A stretch of DNA of 64,000 bases from Sympetrum striolatum (taxonomy: Eukaryota; Arthropoda; Insecta; Odonata; Libellulidae): contig OX388344.1 in the NCBI GenBank assembly GCA_947579665.1, positions 9,418,346 through 9,482,345 of the forward strand, written 5' to 3'. Under the pieces are notes generated by a model. That model had not been told where the DNA came from, made no database searches, and saw nothing but the letters and a program-made list of their open reading frames with translations. Below, piece after piece: positions 20,985-32,742 of this stretch. How positions within the stretch are numbered: position 1 is the stretch's first letter; the number at the start of each line of letters is the position of its first letter. A program made the translations under genes and the position numbers.

Positions 20985-21374
20985 TACTCCCTCCAATTAG
21001 ACGATTTGGTGCCAAGTTTCGAATGAAAACAAATCTCACATGTGGATTCCAATAAATTGGTAACTCGATTTAAACTGCTGACTAGAGGGATCATCGCCGA
21101 GAAGAAACAAGATACAAGGGAATAAGATATAGGAGACGTGAGGGACAAAGGAGATAGTGAAACTCGTGAACCGTCTTCGATTATGAGATAAGCTACCTGC
21201 AAGGCGAATATAGGACCGTGACACTCGTTATAACGATACCTCAGATTTCGATCACTCGTTATAATGGACGTAACTCCCTATCCTTTTTGCTGTGAGACGG
21301 ACAACGTCCAATGAATCACTCGCTATAACGCAACTCTCGTTATATGCCGTACTCGTTATAACGGACTTCTACTG

Positions 21375-21748
21375 TAATTCCTTTCTTGTTCCTTAGATTG
21401 ACTAACAGTAATTGCCATCATTGATATCATTTTTTCATTCATTTTTTTCTCTTTCTGTTCAGGTAGTGATTGAGTTTTACCTGAAAAATAATCGGATGTT
21501 AATTACTGTAGATATTTCGTATTTCCTTTGTTTTGGGTCGACTTATACGGTGAACATAGGTTAAAACCCGATATTCACCTCAAAATTTTAGGGGTCGACT
21601 TATATGCCGGCGTATATGGTTTTTATAGGCAATTTATAATATTGCAACACCTCAAGAACTAAAAGCTAATCTCTAAGATCTAATGAAGTAAAACTTTGGT
21701 AATTCTGAACCTTCATAAGTATAGTCAGACATATATCAGCTTAACTTA
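21375..21748. other. Spacer
   Basis: Contains paired GGGTCGACTTATA motifs (about 21536 and 21593) that may be ends of a small decayed repeat. No gene seen. Confidence 0.35.
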
Positions 21749-22605
21749 AAAAAAAATCTGATGTGGCCAGCACATGACTTTCTCCATATATAAGATGTAA
21801 ATATTTATCTACGACAGTAATTTCGATCTCTACATTCCATCTAAACTTGGAAGATTAGTGATTAATTTATGTATTATTATCTTTTACGTCACAAAAGTTA
21901 TAAATAATGTTTTTCGGGACATGATCGATGAAAAACGATGAATTTGGCCTTTCGCCCACAGCGCCCACTAAAGTACATAGTTAGCAACTTCCGGTTTATC
22001 AGTATTTCATGAATAATTCCTAAAAAATCAGTGATACAAAAATATGTTTCATAAAAAAGTTATAGTAAATTTTTTTTTCTAAAACATTTATGAATAATAG
22101 TATATACCTAAATATCATATTTATGGAGATATTTTGAAAACCGGAAATGAGCTTTGAAGAATGTAGCTCGACTTCTGGTTAACCGATTTACTTCAAAAAC
22201 TAATCAACTCTAACGACACCAACCAAAGTACTATATATGAAATTTGGTGTTGATCATACAAACAGTTTTTATGTTAGAGCGCCCACAAAGTACATAATCA
22301 TCTTCTTCCGGTTTACCAGTATTTCACGAATAACTCCTAATAAACTGGTGATACTAAAATATGTTAAATACAAAAGTTATAGTAAATTACATTATCTAAA
22401 ACTTTTATGTGTAAGTCAATATACCTATATATCATATTTATGGAGATATTTTGAAAACCGGAAATGCGCTTTAATGAATGAAGCTCGACTTCCGGTTGAC
22501 CGATTTACTCCAAAAACTAATCAACTCTGACAGCACACACCACAGTACTATATATGAAGTTTGGTATTGATACGACTAATAGTTTTTACGTTAGAGCGCC
22601 CACTA

Positions 22606-22651
<46 letters not shown>

Positions 22652-22785
22652 ACAGACATCATTCCGAAAATGGTCAAAACGTGTTATAGGGGCCCCAAAA
22701 CGTGTATTTCCGTTGAAATCTCAAAGTCGAATTTTTTCATGAAAACAATACTTTCTCTATACTTCGCATATGGAGAAAGTAAAAA
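21749..22785 (+). mobile_element. Helentron-like (HINE/DINE type) repeat, copy 1
   Basis: Starts near TGTGGCCAGCACATG followed by ACTTTCTCCATATA. It then holds units of about 318 bp starting GCGCCCAC at 21960, 22279 and 22596, a CA microsatellite, and a terminal hairpin ACTTTCTCTATAC..TATGGAGAAAGT whose stem mirrors the 5' subterminal motif. A microsatellite next to the 3' block, a 3' hairpin and inverted subterminal motifs fit non-autonomous Helentrons. It has no coding capacity; the frames at 22237 and 22554 are readings of the repeat. The inverse copy at 32575-38030 confirms the limits. The superfamily call is inference. Confidence 0.65.
22608..22655. repeat. CA dinucleotide microsatellite
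   Basis: Near-pure CA run inside the Helentron-like repeat. A GT run sits at the equivalent place in the inverted copy (32704-32742), so it is part of the element. Confidence 0.97.
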
Positions 22786-24100
22786 TGTATGAATGTTTAG
22801 TATGCTATGGTACAATTAAAAGATTATTATTAAGGATTATTGTTAATTCTGTTGACTGATAAGGTACAAATGTTATTAGATATAACTGATATGCTGAAGC
22901 ATGACTTTGTGGAATGGAATGGACATTTCAAAAAATGAAAAAACTTGGTATCTTCTACAGAGGTTTATTCAAACACGACTGGTTTCGTCACCGTGATGAC
23001 ATCTTCTGGTGAATTTAGGACATTTTTTGAAATGTTATTACATATGCTAAACTTCAAAGACCATTACAAGTAAGATACAGATTTAAAAAATATGAGGAAT
23101 TATAGAAAGTGTAAAAATGAATAAAAACCATTCTGGTATCCTGGAATAGAATTTTATGGAAAACAATAAATAACTTTGTATCAGCAAGATGAGAGATAGC
23201 AGAGACTGGTTGAGATCACCTACCAGCATGTTCCATTACCCACAGTTTTTACTTATTTATGTAAGACAAAATACGTCTATAATATTTCAGAATATGAAAG
23301 GAAATGTTGAATCAGTGAGAGATTCATGAATGGTTTAAGAAAGTAAGAGCTATCCTTATACAGTTGTTCATGGCAACCTTAATTTGGTAACGGTGATTTA
23401 TCTGAGTGATCAAGAACTCTGGTTGGCAAGATTAATAAATATCAATGGAAAGGGGGAATATTAAAAGAGAAAAAAGCAAATTGATCTAACCAAACCTGTC
23501 ACACAAATCAAGTTAGTTTGAAAACATTAAGTAATCGATTGAAGAAGGGGTTCAAATCAAGAGAAAGCAATTAATCTCAGAAATATTTCAATCTATTTTG
23601 TAACACTTACTACAATGTTTAATGGAAACAATAAAAACAATATCTTTGAGAAGGAAACTTATAAAAAGTAGCCTATTTTAAATTTCAAAAGTGTGTGAAT
23701 TAGTACGTGTCATTATTCTCAACAAGGACCCCTGAGGGTGGTTGGTGCCACTAGTTATAAGTGTCCTCGACTTGAAGGGATTACATGAGTAAAATTAGAT
23801 TTAGTTGCTGACTAAATTGTAGAAATTGCTAGCCAAGCTGAATGGTTAATGGAATAAACAAATTATTATTATAACTAGAATTAGTATTCATTACTTAATT
23901 TAGTTTTATAATTATGTACGATTTGTAAAATTGAAGATCATATTCATTCTTACTGAAATAATATAATACTTAGAAATCCTAAATAAAATAATTTAATTAT
24001 TTAGGGTGTATACATATCAATTATATATAGACGTTTCTCAGGATATACCTGTACATAAGTGATCAAAATTCTTACCATGTTCCAGAAGTGTCACTGACTT
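22786..24100. other. AT-rich spacer with a PLE-like 3' motif
   Basis: No gene seen. At 22955-23012 the minus strand reads GAAGATG, a GTCA..TGAC stem, then GAAACCAGTCGTG, like the hammerhead-related 3' end seen in Penelope-like elements, but I find no GIY-YIG frame next to it. Confidence 0.4.
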
Positions 24101-24162
24101 GAAATTTTTACGACATACTGGTCATAATGTGAAACCACCAGAAAAAATGCTACTTTCTACCT

Positions 24163-24320
24163 CAGTGTCATACCATACATCTTCTAGCCAAGAACGAACT
24201 TCCTGTCATTTCGATAAGTGCATCAAAAAAAATAATGAAAAACTACCTCAATGTATTTTAAAGTGCAGATTTTTGCATCGTCCTAGCATCAAACCCAGGA
24301 TATTTTCTGTAAAAGTCATT
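24163..24320 (+). repeat. Inverted duplication, left copy
   Basis: Near-identical in reverse complement to 24672-24805, including CTACCTCAATGTATTTTAAA and CCTAGCATCAAACCCAGGA. The frame at 24099-24341 overlaps it and is not a recognised protein. Confidence 0.88.
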
Positions 24321-24457
24321 AATGTTATCAATAGATCCTGACCATATATATAGGATCCTAGAGTTTTGATTCTCTACCAATCCGGGAAGTATTTTTAAAA
24401 ATTTCCCAAAACATCAAAGCAATGCATTTAAATGGAAAAAATCGGGACTTTGGGGCC

Positions 24458-24520
24458 CTCTGGAATCGAACCCATGACACTGAGGTTCAAAATCGCAATT
24501 TTTCTGGCGGTTAAACATTA
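24458..24520 (-). mobile_element. tRNA-like SINE head
   Basis: The minus strand carries a clear B box (GGGTTCGATTCCAGAGGGCC) and a plausible upstream A-box region. No cloverleaf, so not a tRNA gene. Confidence 0.5.
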
Positions 24521-24671
24521 TGGCCAATTCGTCAAAAAAATTTCAAGTCAATGATGCTTGTGGTTTAGCCTGTGAATTAGTATCCTCTCTATCTATATCT
24601 ATTATATATAGATGCTTCTCCGGATTCATTCAAGGATATAGATAGATAGGATCGAAAAAATTAATTTCTGT

Positions 24672-24805
24672 TACAGAAAATGTCCTGGGTTTGATGCTAG
24701 GACATTGCAAATATCTGCACTTTAAAATACATTGAGGTAGTTTTTCATTATTTATTTTGATACACTCATCGAAATAATAGGAAGTTCTTGCTTTGCTAGA
24801 AAATG
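24672..24805 (-). repeat. Inverted duplication, right copy
   Basis: Partner of 24163-24320. An outer pair also exists: AGATGCTTCTCCGGATTCAT near 24612 and its inverse near 25060. Confidence 0.88.
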
Positions 24806-24984
24806 TATATTAAGAATCGGTTTTAGAAAAAAATTTATATATGACCGTATTTTCCTTGGTTCAATACCAGAGCACAAAAACATTTCTCTCAGAAGGAATA
24901 TAAGGGAAAAGTAGGACGTCGTTTGAGGCAGTTGCAGCCAATATTTCTGCTTGAATTTTCACACATAGAGATGATGATCTTGTA

Positions 24985-25050
24985 TTGTCTTGCATAGCAA
25001 GTATCACCAGAAAGACCCGGGTTCGATGCCGGGCGGCAACATTTTACTCG
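24985..25050 (+). mobile_element. tRNA-like SINE head
   Basis: Contains CCCGGGTTCGATGCCGGGCGG, a strong B box in a small hairpin, after a plausible A-box region. It lies just inside the AGATGCTTCTCCGG inverted pair. Confidence 0.5.
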
Positions 25051-25081
25051 TATCGTATATGAATCCGGAGAAGCATCTATA

Positions 25082-25163
25082 TATAAACTACTGTTATTCA
25101 GTCGTATGTTAATCTACACACCCTGATTATTTGTTAATGTTATCAATAAATGGAATGCAACAT
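25082..25163 (+). repeat. Foldback arm, left
   Basis: Repeated in reverse complement at 25337-25420, for example GTTAATCTACACACCCTGAT and TGGAATGCAACATTTT. The arms would fold into a hairpin with a loop of about 170 bp. Confidence 0.9.
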
Positions 25164-25336
25164 TTTTATTGGTAATTATGATCCTTATATAAAAATATGA
25201 TAAAGGCAAAACTATTGTTAAAATTTCATTTCAAGTCTGAGAGAATGAATGGGTGGTTTTCTCCATGATTGTGTTGTTGTGTAAGGATAAACAGCACTTT
25301 ATAATTCATGGGTTGGGTTGAGTTGGGTTGAATTAC

Positions 25337-25420
25337 CACTAAAATGTTGCATTCCATTTATTTATAACATTAACCAAAAATCAGGGTGTGTAGATTAACA
25401 TAAGACTGAATAACAGTAGT
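25337..25420 (-). repeat. Foldback arm, right
   Basis: Inverse of 25082-25163. Confidence 0.9.
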
Positions 25421-25670
25421 ACAACATCAGCACGGGGGATCAATTCCCAGCATACCAATCTGTCGGGAGACCAATTCACTGGGCACCATTTTCCAATTCC
25501 CCATTCAAATACATAATCTTTTATTTTCCTGCCACCACCCTACTTACCCTAGCATTCTTCTTTCTTCTATTCTTGATCTTTGCTGGCTTAGGATGCAGTG
25601 AAATGATGACTATGTGACCTTACCCTTATCATTGTTAGGCGAAAACTCTCACTACTGGAAATAGTCCTAT

Positions 25671-26470
25671 TTACATCTTGTGCTTGAGTTTTCTTCCTTC
25701 TTGGTAAGTTAATGCTCCTGAGTATTTCTTATTCAATTCCAGTCTTGTTTGTTGGTAGATTATATCCTTTTTATCATCTAACATATTTTCCCTTTGTCCT
25801 CTCCATTTTCTCCCTTGTATTTTACCCTCAATTACTGTCTTTAGCATTCCCTCTCCTCTCAATATTTGACCCACCTATTTTCTCTGTCGACACTTAATTA
25901 CTTCAATTAAAACCCTGTCTTCCTGAACCATCCTTTGCACCTCCATATTAGTTTTCCTATCAAAACAACTCACTTTTTCCATTCTAATCTACACCTACAT
26001 CTTGAAGGCTTCCAAATATTTGACATCCTCTTTGCTTAAGTTCCAAGTTCAATATGTTCCATATAGTTCCATAGCTATATAGCAAAACACTCCACACCAA
26101 GAACTTTGCCAATCTTTTCCTGATTACTTTATTGAGAAATATAGCTATCCTTTTATGAATTTAGAAATTGAGCTATCTTTTTATGAATTCATGTCTGCAT
26201 CTTCTATCCCAAGAAATAGTACTTCCCAAGTAAGAGAATTTATCCACCTCTAGGTTTCCCCCATCCACCCTTATCGTTAACATAGCTTTCTTTCCATTAG
26301 TAAACCTCATCACTTTAGTTTTACTTGCATTAATTTTCAACAATGCAACAGAATCAGGATTGTTTTGGTAAAATCCTTTGGTCAGTTATCATACAATTTT
26401 CTATATAAATCAAACAAACATTTCCTACCCTTGTCTCCTAGATTCATAAGGATCTCAAAGGGAACCTCAT
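25671..26470 (-). pseudogene. Decayed LINE reverse transcriptase C-terminus
   Basis: Minus strand, several frames. From about 26345: LKINASKTKVMRFTNGKK, then VDKFSYLGSTISWDRRCRHE, then FLVWSVLLYSYGT, and finally the open frame 25874-25671 with ILRGEGMLKTVIEGKIQGRK and a basic tail. These are the end of the reverse transcriptase domain and the conserved C-terminal block of insect non-LTR elements. A possible earlier piece is around 26470-26400 (GRKCLFDLYRKLYD). Many stops and frameshifts show it is long dead. It belongs to a different family from the LINE at 57534. Confidence 0.8.
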
Positions 26471-29400
26471 TCCACAGATATTAACATGATAGCATCACTC
26501 GCAGTGATTGTCCATTTGCAGTCTAGATGCCTTTGCATCTGCCTCACTGAGGCACAGACACTGTATAGACTACTATTCATTTGACCCCTCCTAAGTTAGC
26601 TTTCTGCAGCAGGTAACCCTGTACCAGGAACAAAGTTCCAGCCAGTTTATCTCTTAATGACATGCAATATCTTACACCATGATGGGATTGTAGCCAAGGG
26701 AAGAGAATTTTTCTGAACAGAACTAATTTTCAAGAAGTTTCTTCTTTCCCATTTTCCTTCAAATCATTACACTTATCACAGGATGAGATACTTTGTAAAT
26801 TCATGATATTATCAACACAAATGAATTTCTATGCTTGGACTAATGGACTTGCGTTATTATCAGTGAATCCAAAAATTTAATTTCTGGTCAAAATACCTCT
26901 GAAGGACTTACCTTGTAAGGGTTTAACTGATTATGTGATCCAATCAGTATGAGAGACTATAAATAAATTTCATATTTATTTTAATATTATTTCCTATAAA
27001 ACCTAGTATCAAGGTGCTTAAGTGTTTACAAAGAGGTAAATAAAAGAAAATAAATATAAAAATAATATGTGTAAATGTATTTTAAAAGGGCAAACCAGTT
27101 TATGATAAACTGAGACCGACACCAATGTATTAAACTGATTCTGTTATTTTTTCTGAATTTTATGATTGATGCTGACCTAAACACCCCACTAAAGATATAA
27201 AACTTACTATAACTGTTAATAAAAATCTGCTTTGCTCAATTTTGGCATTATAATTTAAGGAGTAATATTTTCCAGAAAAATTATTTAATAATTGCTGAAT
27301 TCAAAGGGTAATACCTCAGTTATTTTCTGTGGTTTGGGATGATGAACCTTAATATTCCTTCCTCCAAAGAAAGAGAATTTGCTTATACTTGATAGTAGTT
27401 TCATTGTTTTATCTCGACTTTGAGTATTATACATAGTATATTAAAATGTAGTGGGCATAGCAAAGGGAGCAGTAACAAGGATTCGCTTGAGTCATTCAGG
27501 GTATTTTCTCTGCTATAAAATAATAGATAGGACTCGAAACCTTTGTGCTACTATGCCAGCATTTAAGCAAAATTATCAATGGAAAATCAGAGTTAAGCCA
27601 CCCGGCCACACATGTTTTTTTCACTCCTGTAGATTGGGACAACTACCCAGCCCAAACCATAAGCGTCATTGACTCAGCCTTTTCATGCCCTATGCACCCC
27701 AACAGGATCTTCCTAGAAAAATTGAGATATTAGCCATACCTATCAAAATCCTAGAAGGCCACAAATTTCAGATTTTTTCAGTAAGCATTGTGCTAATATT
27801 CAGAACTTTTCTTGGTTTACTTCCCTGTATGGTAGGGAATTGAGCATCTATACATTGTTATTAGATGCATTTCTGTAACATAAACAGTAAAGATTTCTTG
27901 CAATATGGTCTTGGGTTTGATTCCAGGCTAACACAAAATTCTCCCATATAAAATACATTGGAGAAAATATAAGAAATTTTTGTAAAGCATTTACTGATAT
28001 GAAAGATATTTGTTAATCGGTATGACAATCTTTTTATGTTTTCTTGTATATGCACCTTGGGTTTACTCAGAATAACCTTGGGCTCAACTCCAGAGCACTA
28101 TGGATGTTGTTGCTTAAGAAATGCATAGGATTCAAGTTAAAAACAATTCTCTATGTTCTCAATTAATATTAGCTGAGATGGTATAAGTTATAGATGGGCT
28201 ATCTCTGAAAAGAATTCAATATAAAACTATTTTAAGTTTTTAAATAATCTACAGATAATGTAGCCTGAGCCAATGTTGCCTTAACATGCTCTGTTTCATT
28301 TTTCAGTATAATTCCTTTGAAGAATCGATCTGGATATATTGCATTTCTTATTTAAATGCTATCTCTAGAGCACTGATAGTGAACTGGGGTGTTGCAACCC
28401 AAAAGGGGATCGTCTAGGCTTTTTTTAGGGTGGAGTTTCCTAACTCCAATTGTCAGTTGCAAATTTGGCATAAAAGGTGTTGAAGTGGCACAAAGGTTTT
28501 GAGGAAGATATCCTGTAACTCTTAAGTGAATCCATATTATGCACACCTCATGTTTTCCTTGTAAGAAGTTTAGGTTAGCCAATAAGTTGGTATGAGAGTT
28601 CACAAACTGTGAATGCCAACTGACTAGGCAATACAAGGATGCAACATCTTTACCATAGCTTTACCCAAACCTTTTATCCCTGTCTCATCAGCCTGATGAG
28701 ACATCAGCACTTCTGAGGTATAGTGAATTCAATTTTGACTTTCTGTGTTGACTATGTATATTGGTTGACTTTTGGATTTTGTTATTACTTTTGGCATTTA
28801 ACCATCAATTTAAGCCATTAAATCATTATTATTTAAGTCAATAGAAATAATAATTTTTTTTGAATTGGGTAATTGCATCAGTACGCATTCTATCATTTGG
28901 GAAATTTTTTGTATGGTCTCCTCCTCCCAGTCCCAGGCTCGGTTCTAATATCTACTACAAGTAAGTAAAGCTTACTTTTTGTGAATATTTATACAGTTGC
29001 AGTTTCTACAATATACTAAAGAAAGTGAATTGAGAAGATTTTCAGATTAAAAAATTAATTCTCTCACCATGCAATAAGACGAAAATAATTGGGCAACCAA
29101 AAAGAATGTCTTTGTAATTTAGATATGAGTGTTGAATTAATAAAATTTTCATCCATTATTTTTATTCTTTTGCAATAGCTTGTTTCTGGAACTCCTGAAT
29201 CCTATGAAAATGACAAAGCATTAAATAAATAATTATTAATCCTAATTATTTTTAGAGCTCATTAATTCTTTATATAAATGCAGGAAATTTGGGAAGGTGA
29301 GCAATCTCTACAAATTATATTTTCTACAATAACTTAGGAATAACCTAAAATTTCATTTAAAGCTGTGTTGAAATTTAAGAGCATATTGTGCATATTATTC

Positions 29401-32400
29401 AAAAAAGTTTGAATAATAGTTATAAGTTTGCATTTTATAATATTGTAATTATGCATTTAAATTAGCTCAAACTCCTTTAATTATGTAGAGCAGTCCAAAA
29501 TAAAGCCTATGTATAGTGATGAGATATTTACAGCATGATTTACTTGTAGCATAAATTTACACCTGGAAGTAGATTTTCAATTAATAAACAAACCTTTTCT
29601 GAAACCTTTTCTGCCTCCTGTCTTCTAAATTTCTGCCTTAAACTATTAGTTATGGATGCTATTTTTTTCCCCATTTCCAAATCCCCAGGCTCAGAGTTCC
29701 TGAAATTGAAACTCAAAAACTAGAAAAATCTGAATCAGTTACATTCTTCACAAAATCTGCATTAATTTTTGACAAGGAAAACATCATAAATTAACATTAC
29801 AAATATTTATGTTGACTAAGGAAATGTTATGAATGGACAGCCATCCCTTACTAAATAATGTATACATTTTACCATGTAAAGAAAGGAAAGTTAAGATACG
29901 GCTGTTAAGGAATTAGAGGTTTAAAATCTTCAATAGCCATTTTTGTTAGTACTTGTTGATCATATCAGCATTGAAAATGCAAATGAATATCAGTTTGATT
30001 CCATATAAAGATGCTGGAGCCTAAATGGCTTAAAACAAAGAAAAGTTCACATACCTAAAAAACAAGAATGGTGGAGCACTTAAAAGGAATACAATTATTG
30101 CACCTTCAATTGAAATTATCCACTCTCTAATTGTAAAATAAAAAAATCCTTTATCCAAATGTGCACCTGTAATAAAAACTATATAAATTAGATCAAGCAT
30201 AGCATGTATATAGAGATGCTATTCATTAGAAAAAAGATTAATATATTTTATTATAAAGTGAATCATAGCATAAAAATATTGATAAATTAAAGCTTGACCT
30301 CACTTCTAAAATAAAATCAATGTGGTGAATCTTTCCTTGATAGAATATTGTACAAACATCTTATAAGAAATACACTTAGTAACTTCCACTATATGTAAGT
30401 AGGTATATATACAAAAAGTATATATTGTTTAAGTATCAAAATATTTTTACTTTACGATGGTCTCAGCCTTACTGTAAATAATTCAATGTTCTTTTTATAT
30501 ATTTTTGTGGTGCACATTCCCTTTAGATGAAATTCATTTTACCCACTTGGTTCAGGTTCTGGGATCCCATACAACATCACGTTTGCTAGCATGGTGGATA
30601 GAAGAACGCATACAGCCATTGATAGCCTCTGGGAGCTTGTGTATGGACTATGTGCAGGCCTATTGAAATCAAGCAATTGAAGTTGAAAATATTATAATCT
30701 ACAGATCAAGTCTTCTCGGGTTCTCCACTAGGTTAGATATTCCATTGCTGAATGTTTTGATGGCTGACTCTGCCATGGTAATCTTGACAAAGAAATATCT
30801 AACCAGGTGCAGAACACAAGAAGGCTTCATCCTCAGCAAATGCCAGGAAAGTACGACATCTTATATTATTATAATCTGTTTCAACAAAACAAAGTCAACA
30901 AAGTCAAAAGTTTCAACAAAGTCTTTTTCAATTTTAGAAACTATATTAAGTATAATTTTTGATCAGAGGTCATAAAGACATTTCATACACACAGTTTATT
31001 GATTTCTCTAATGATCCTTGTTCAATTCCAGCACCATTTACATTCCTACATACATTTCAATTGGGGATAGTGAAATCTTATTTTAGGAACTTCCTTGTAT
31101 GATATTGACTTTAAACTTTGGATTAATTTAGCATTATCCCTACCAGGTTGTTATGTGTATTTACATTTTGCAAAAAGGTTCTGGGTTCCACACAAGGTAA
31201 TCTTACTTATCCTTTATAAAATGTTTGGAGGAGATTTCAAATATTTCTATGAAGCATTTCCCAAGAAGATAAATCTATAGCCCAACATCTGAACAACAGT
31301 CATGAATATGTTTTACAAATGCAGTTACTGCTTCCCTGAAGAATGATATGATAAATTTGCTTGCAGAATGTAAGCAACTTTTACCCATATATATGATTAT
31401 ATGTATTTATATAATTCAATTCCATTTTATTTGATTCAAAGATCATATAAATGATATAGAACATGTGAAGTACAAAATAAAATACAGAAAATGCAGTACA
31501 AAAGGAAAATCAAAGGCATTGCATGCATAACAGTCGTCAACAATATGAATCTCAAGACTAAATATCATCATTCAAAAAGTCATAAAAATTATAATACATT
31601 TTATTAAGAAGAAAACTTCTAACCATTAATAAAGCATAGATAAGGTAGTAGAACTTTTACAAATTATGGGCAATTTGTTATAGATACGGAAACCAATGGA
31701 CTTGGGACCACAAAAAGAGATTTTTGTTCTGTCATATTTGAGATGAAGATGATTTCTGGATCTAGTAAAATGGTTGTGAAGAATGGAATTAGCAGGAAAC
31801 AGAGAAATGTTAGAGTGGATAAAAGAAACAACTGAGAAAATATAAAGGCAAAGAAGAGGAAGAATTCAAAAAGCTTTAAAAATTGATAATAATTTATATA
31901 ATAATTTCTATTGTATTCAAGACATTCTTAATAAAATTATGTTGCTATTACTGACCTTTTAAAAATACTTAGCCATTCATGTTTATCAAAGAAATTTAAT
32001 CTTGCACTATTCTTAAAGACAAGTCTCCACTTAATTAACTCCATTTGTGTGGTAATTCTTACTTTGGAGCAAGGAAGAGTGGCAGAATAATAGATTCGTG
32101 GCTGCTTAGTTAGTCCTCCTACAGAAAGCCATCTGTTTACCAAGAACACCCACACACCAATAACATCTGTCTCCTCAAATTCTCTCACTACTACTGAATC
32201 ACAAAACCTGTGGAAGTCCGTTAAATAAAAACAGTCATACATTCATAAAGAATATTTTTTGCAAGTCTTTGCAATCCCTGTGGAAAATTCATCAAGAGCA
32301 AAATTACTTAGACTAGCAATTTTCACTTCTGTTCATCTCATAATTTTAACTCTAATCAGCATGATTATGGCTCAATAGCCCTTTACCTTTTATCATCAAA

Positions 32401-32574
32401 CTTGAATTACCAAGTCCCTCATGGACTGTGATAAGCCTATACTGTTTAGTCTTTGCAGTAAATTATTTTACATAGTTTTTAGCATGTATAAACAATAGTA
32501 ATAAGCTTGGTCAAGCCATGACTTGCATGTTTTATAGGATGCAAGGATAGGATTAAAGAAGACAAGGTACTATC
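26471..32574. other. Long AT-rich region without recognisable genes
   Basis: No domain, long frame or clear element. There are scattered tRNA B-box-like fragments (for example near 27908, 28070, 30556 and 31180). A faint inverted similarity exists between 27535-27660 and 28370-28500 (AACCTTTGTGC..ATGCCA), perhaps a dispersed retroelement tail. The short frames listed in this stretch show nothing. Confidence 0.5.
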
Positions 32575-32703
32575 ATTTTTTACTTTCTCCATATACGTAG
32601 TATAGAGAAAGTATTGTTTTCATGAAAAAAATCGTCTTCGAGATTTCAACGGAAATACATGTTTTGGGATCCCTAGAATACGTTTTGACCATTTTCGGAA
32701 TGA

Positions 32704-32742
32704 TGTATGTGTGTGTGTGTGTGTATGTGTGTGTGTGTGCTA
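32704..32742. repeat. GT dinucleotide microsatellite
   Basis: GT run with a few interruptions, at the same relative place as the CA run in copy 1. Confidence 0.95.

Larger units (their letters stand above)
19306..21374 (-). mobile_element. Tigger/pogo-type DNA transposon, internally deleted
   Basis: Terminal inverted repeats CAGTAGAAGTCCGTTATAAC and GTTATAACGGACTTCTACTG are flanked by TA (19304-19305 and 21375-21376), the hallmark of Tigger elements. The ACTCGTTATAACG motif recurs several times near both ends. Only the N-terminal part of the transposase remains (19755-20276, minus), and a MITE lies at 20501-20984. Confidence 0.93.

Noticed and set aside
20532..21224. Many overlapping frames on both strands
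   Set aside because: They lie over the palindromic MITE and the Tigger end and mirror each other across the palindrome; no domain.
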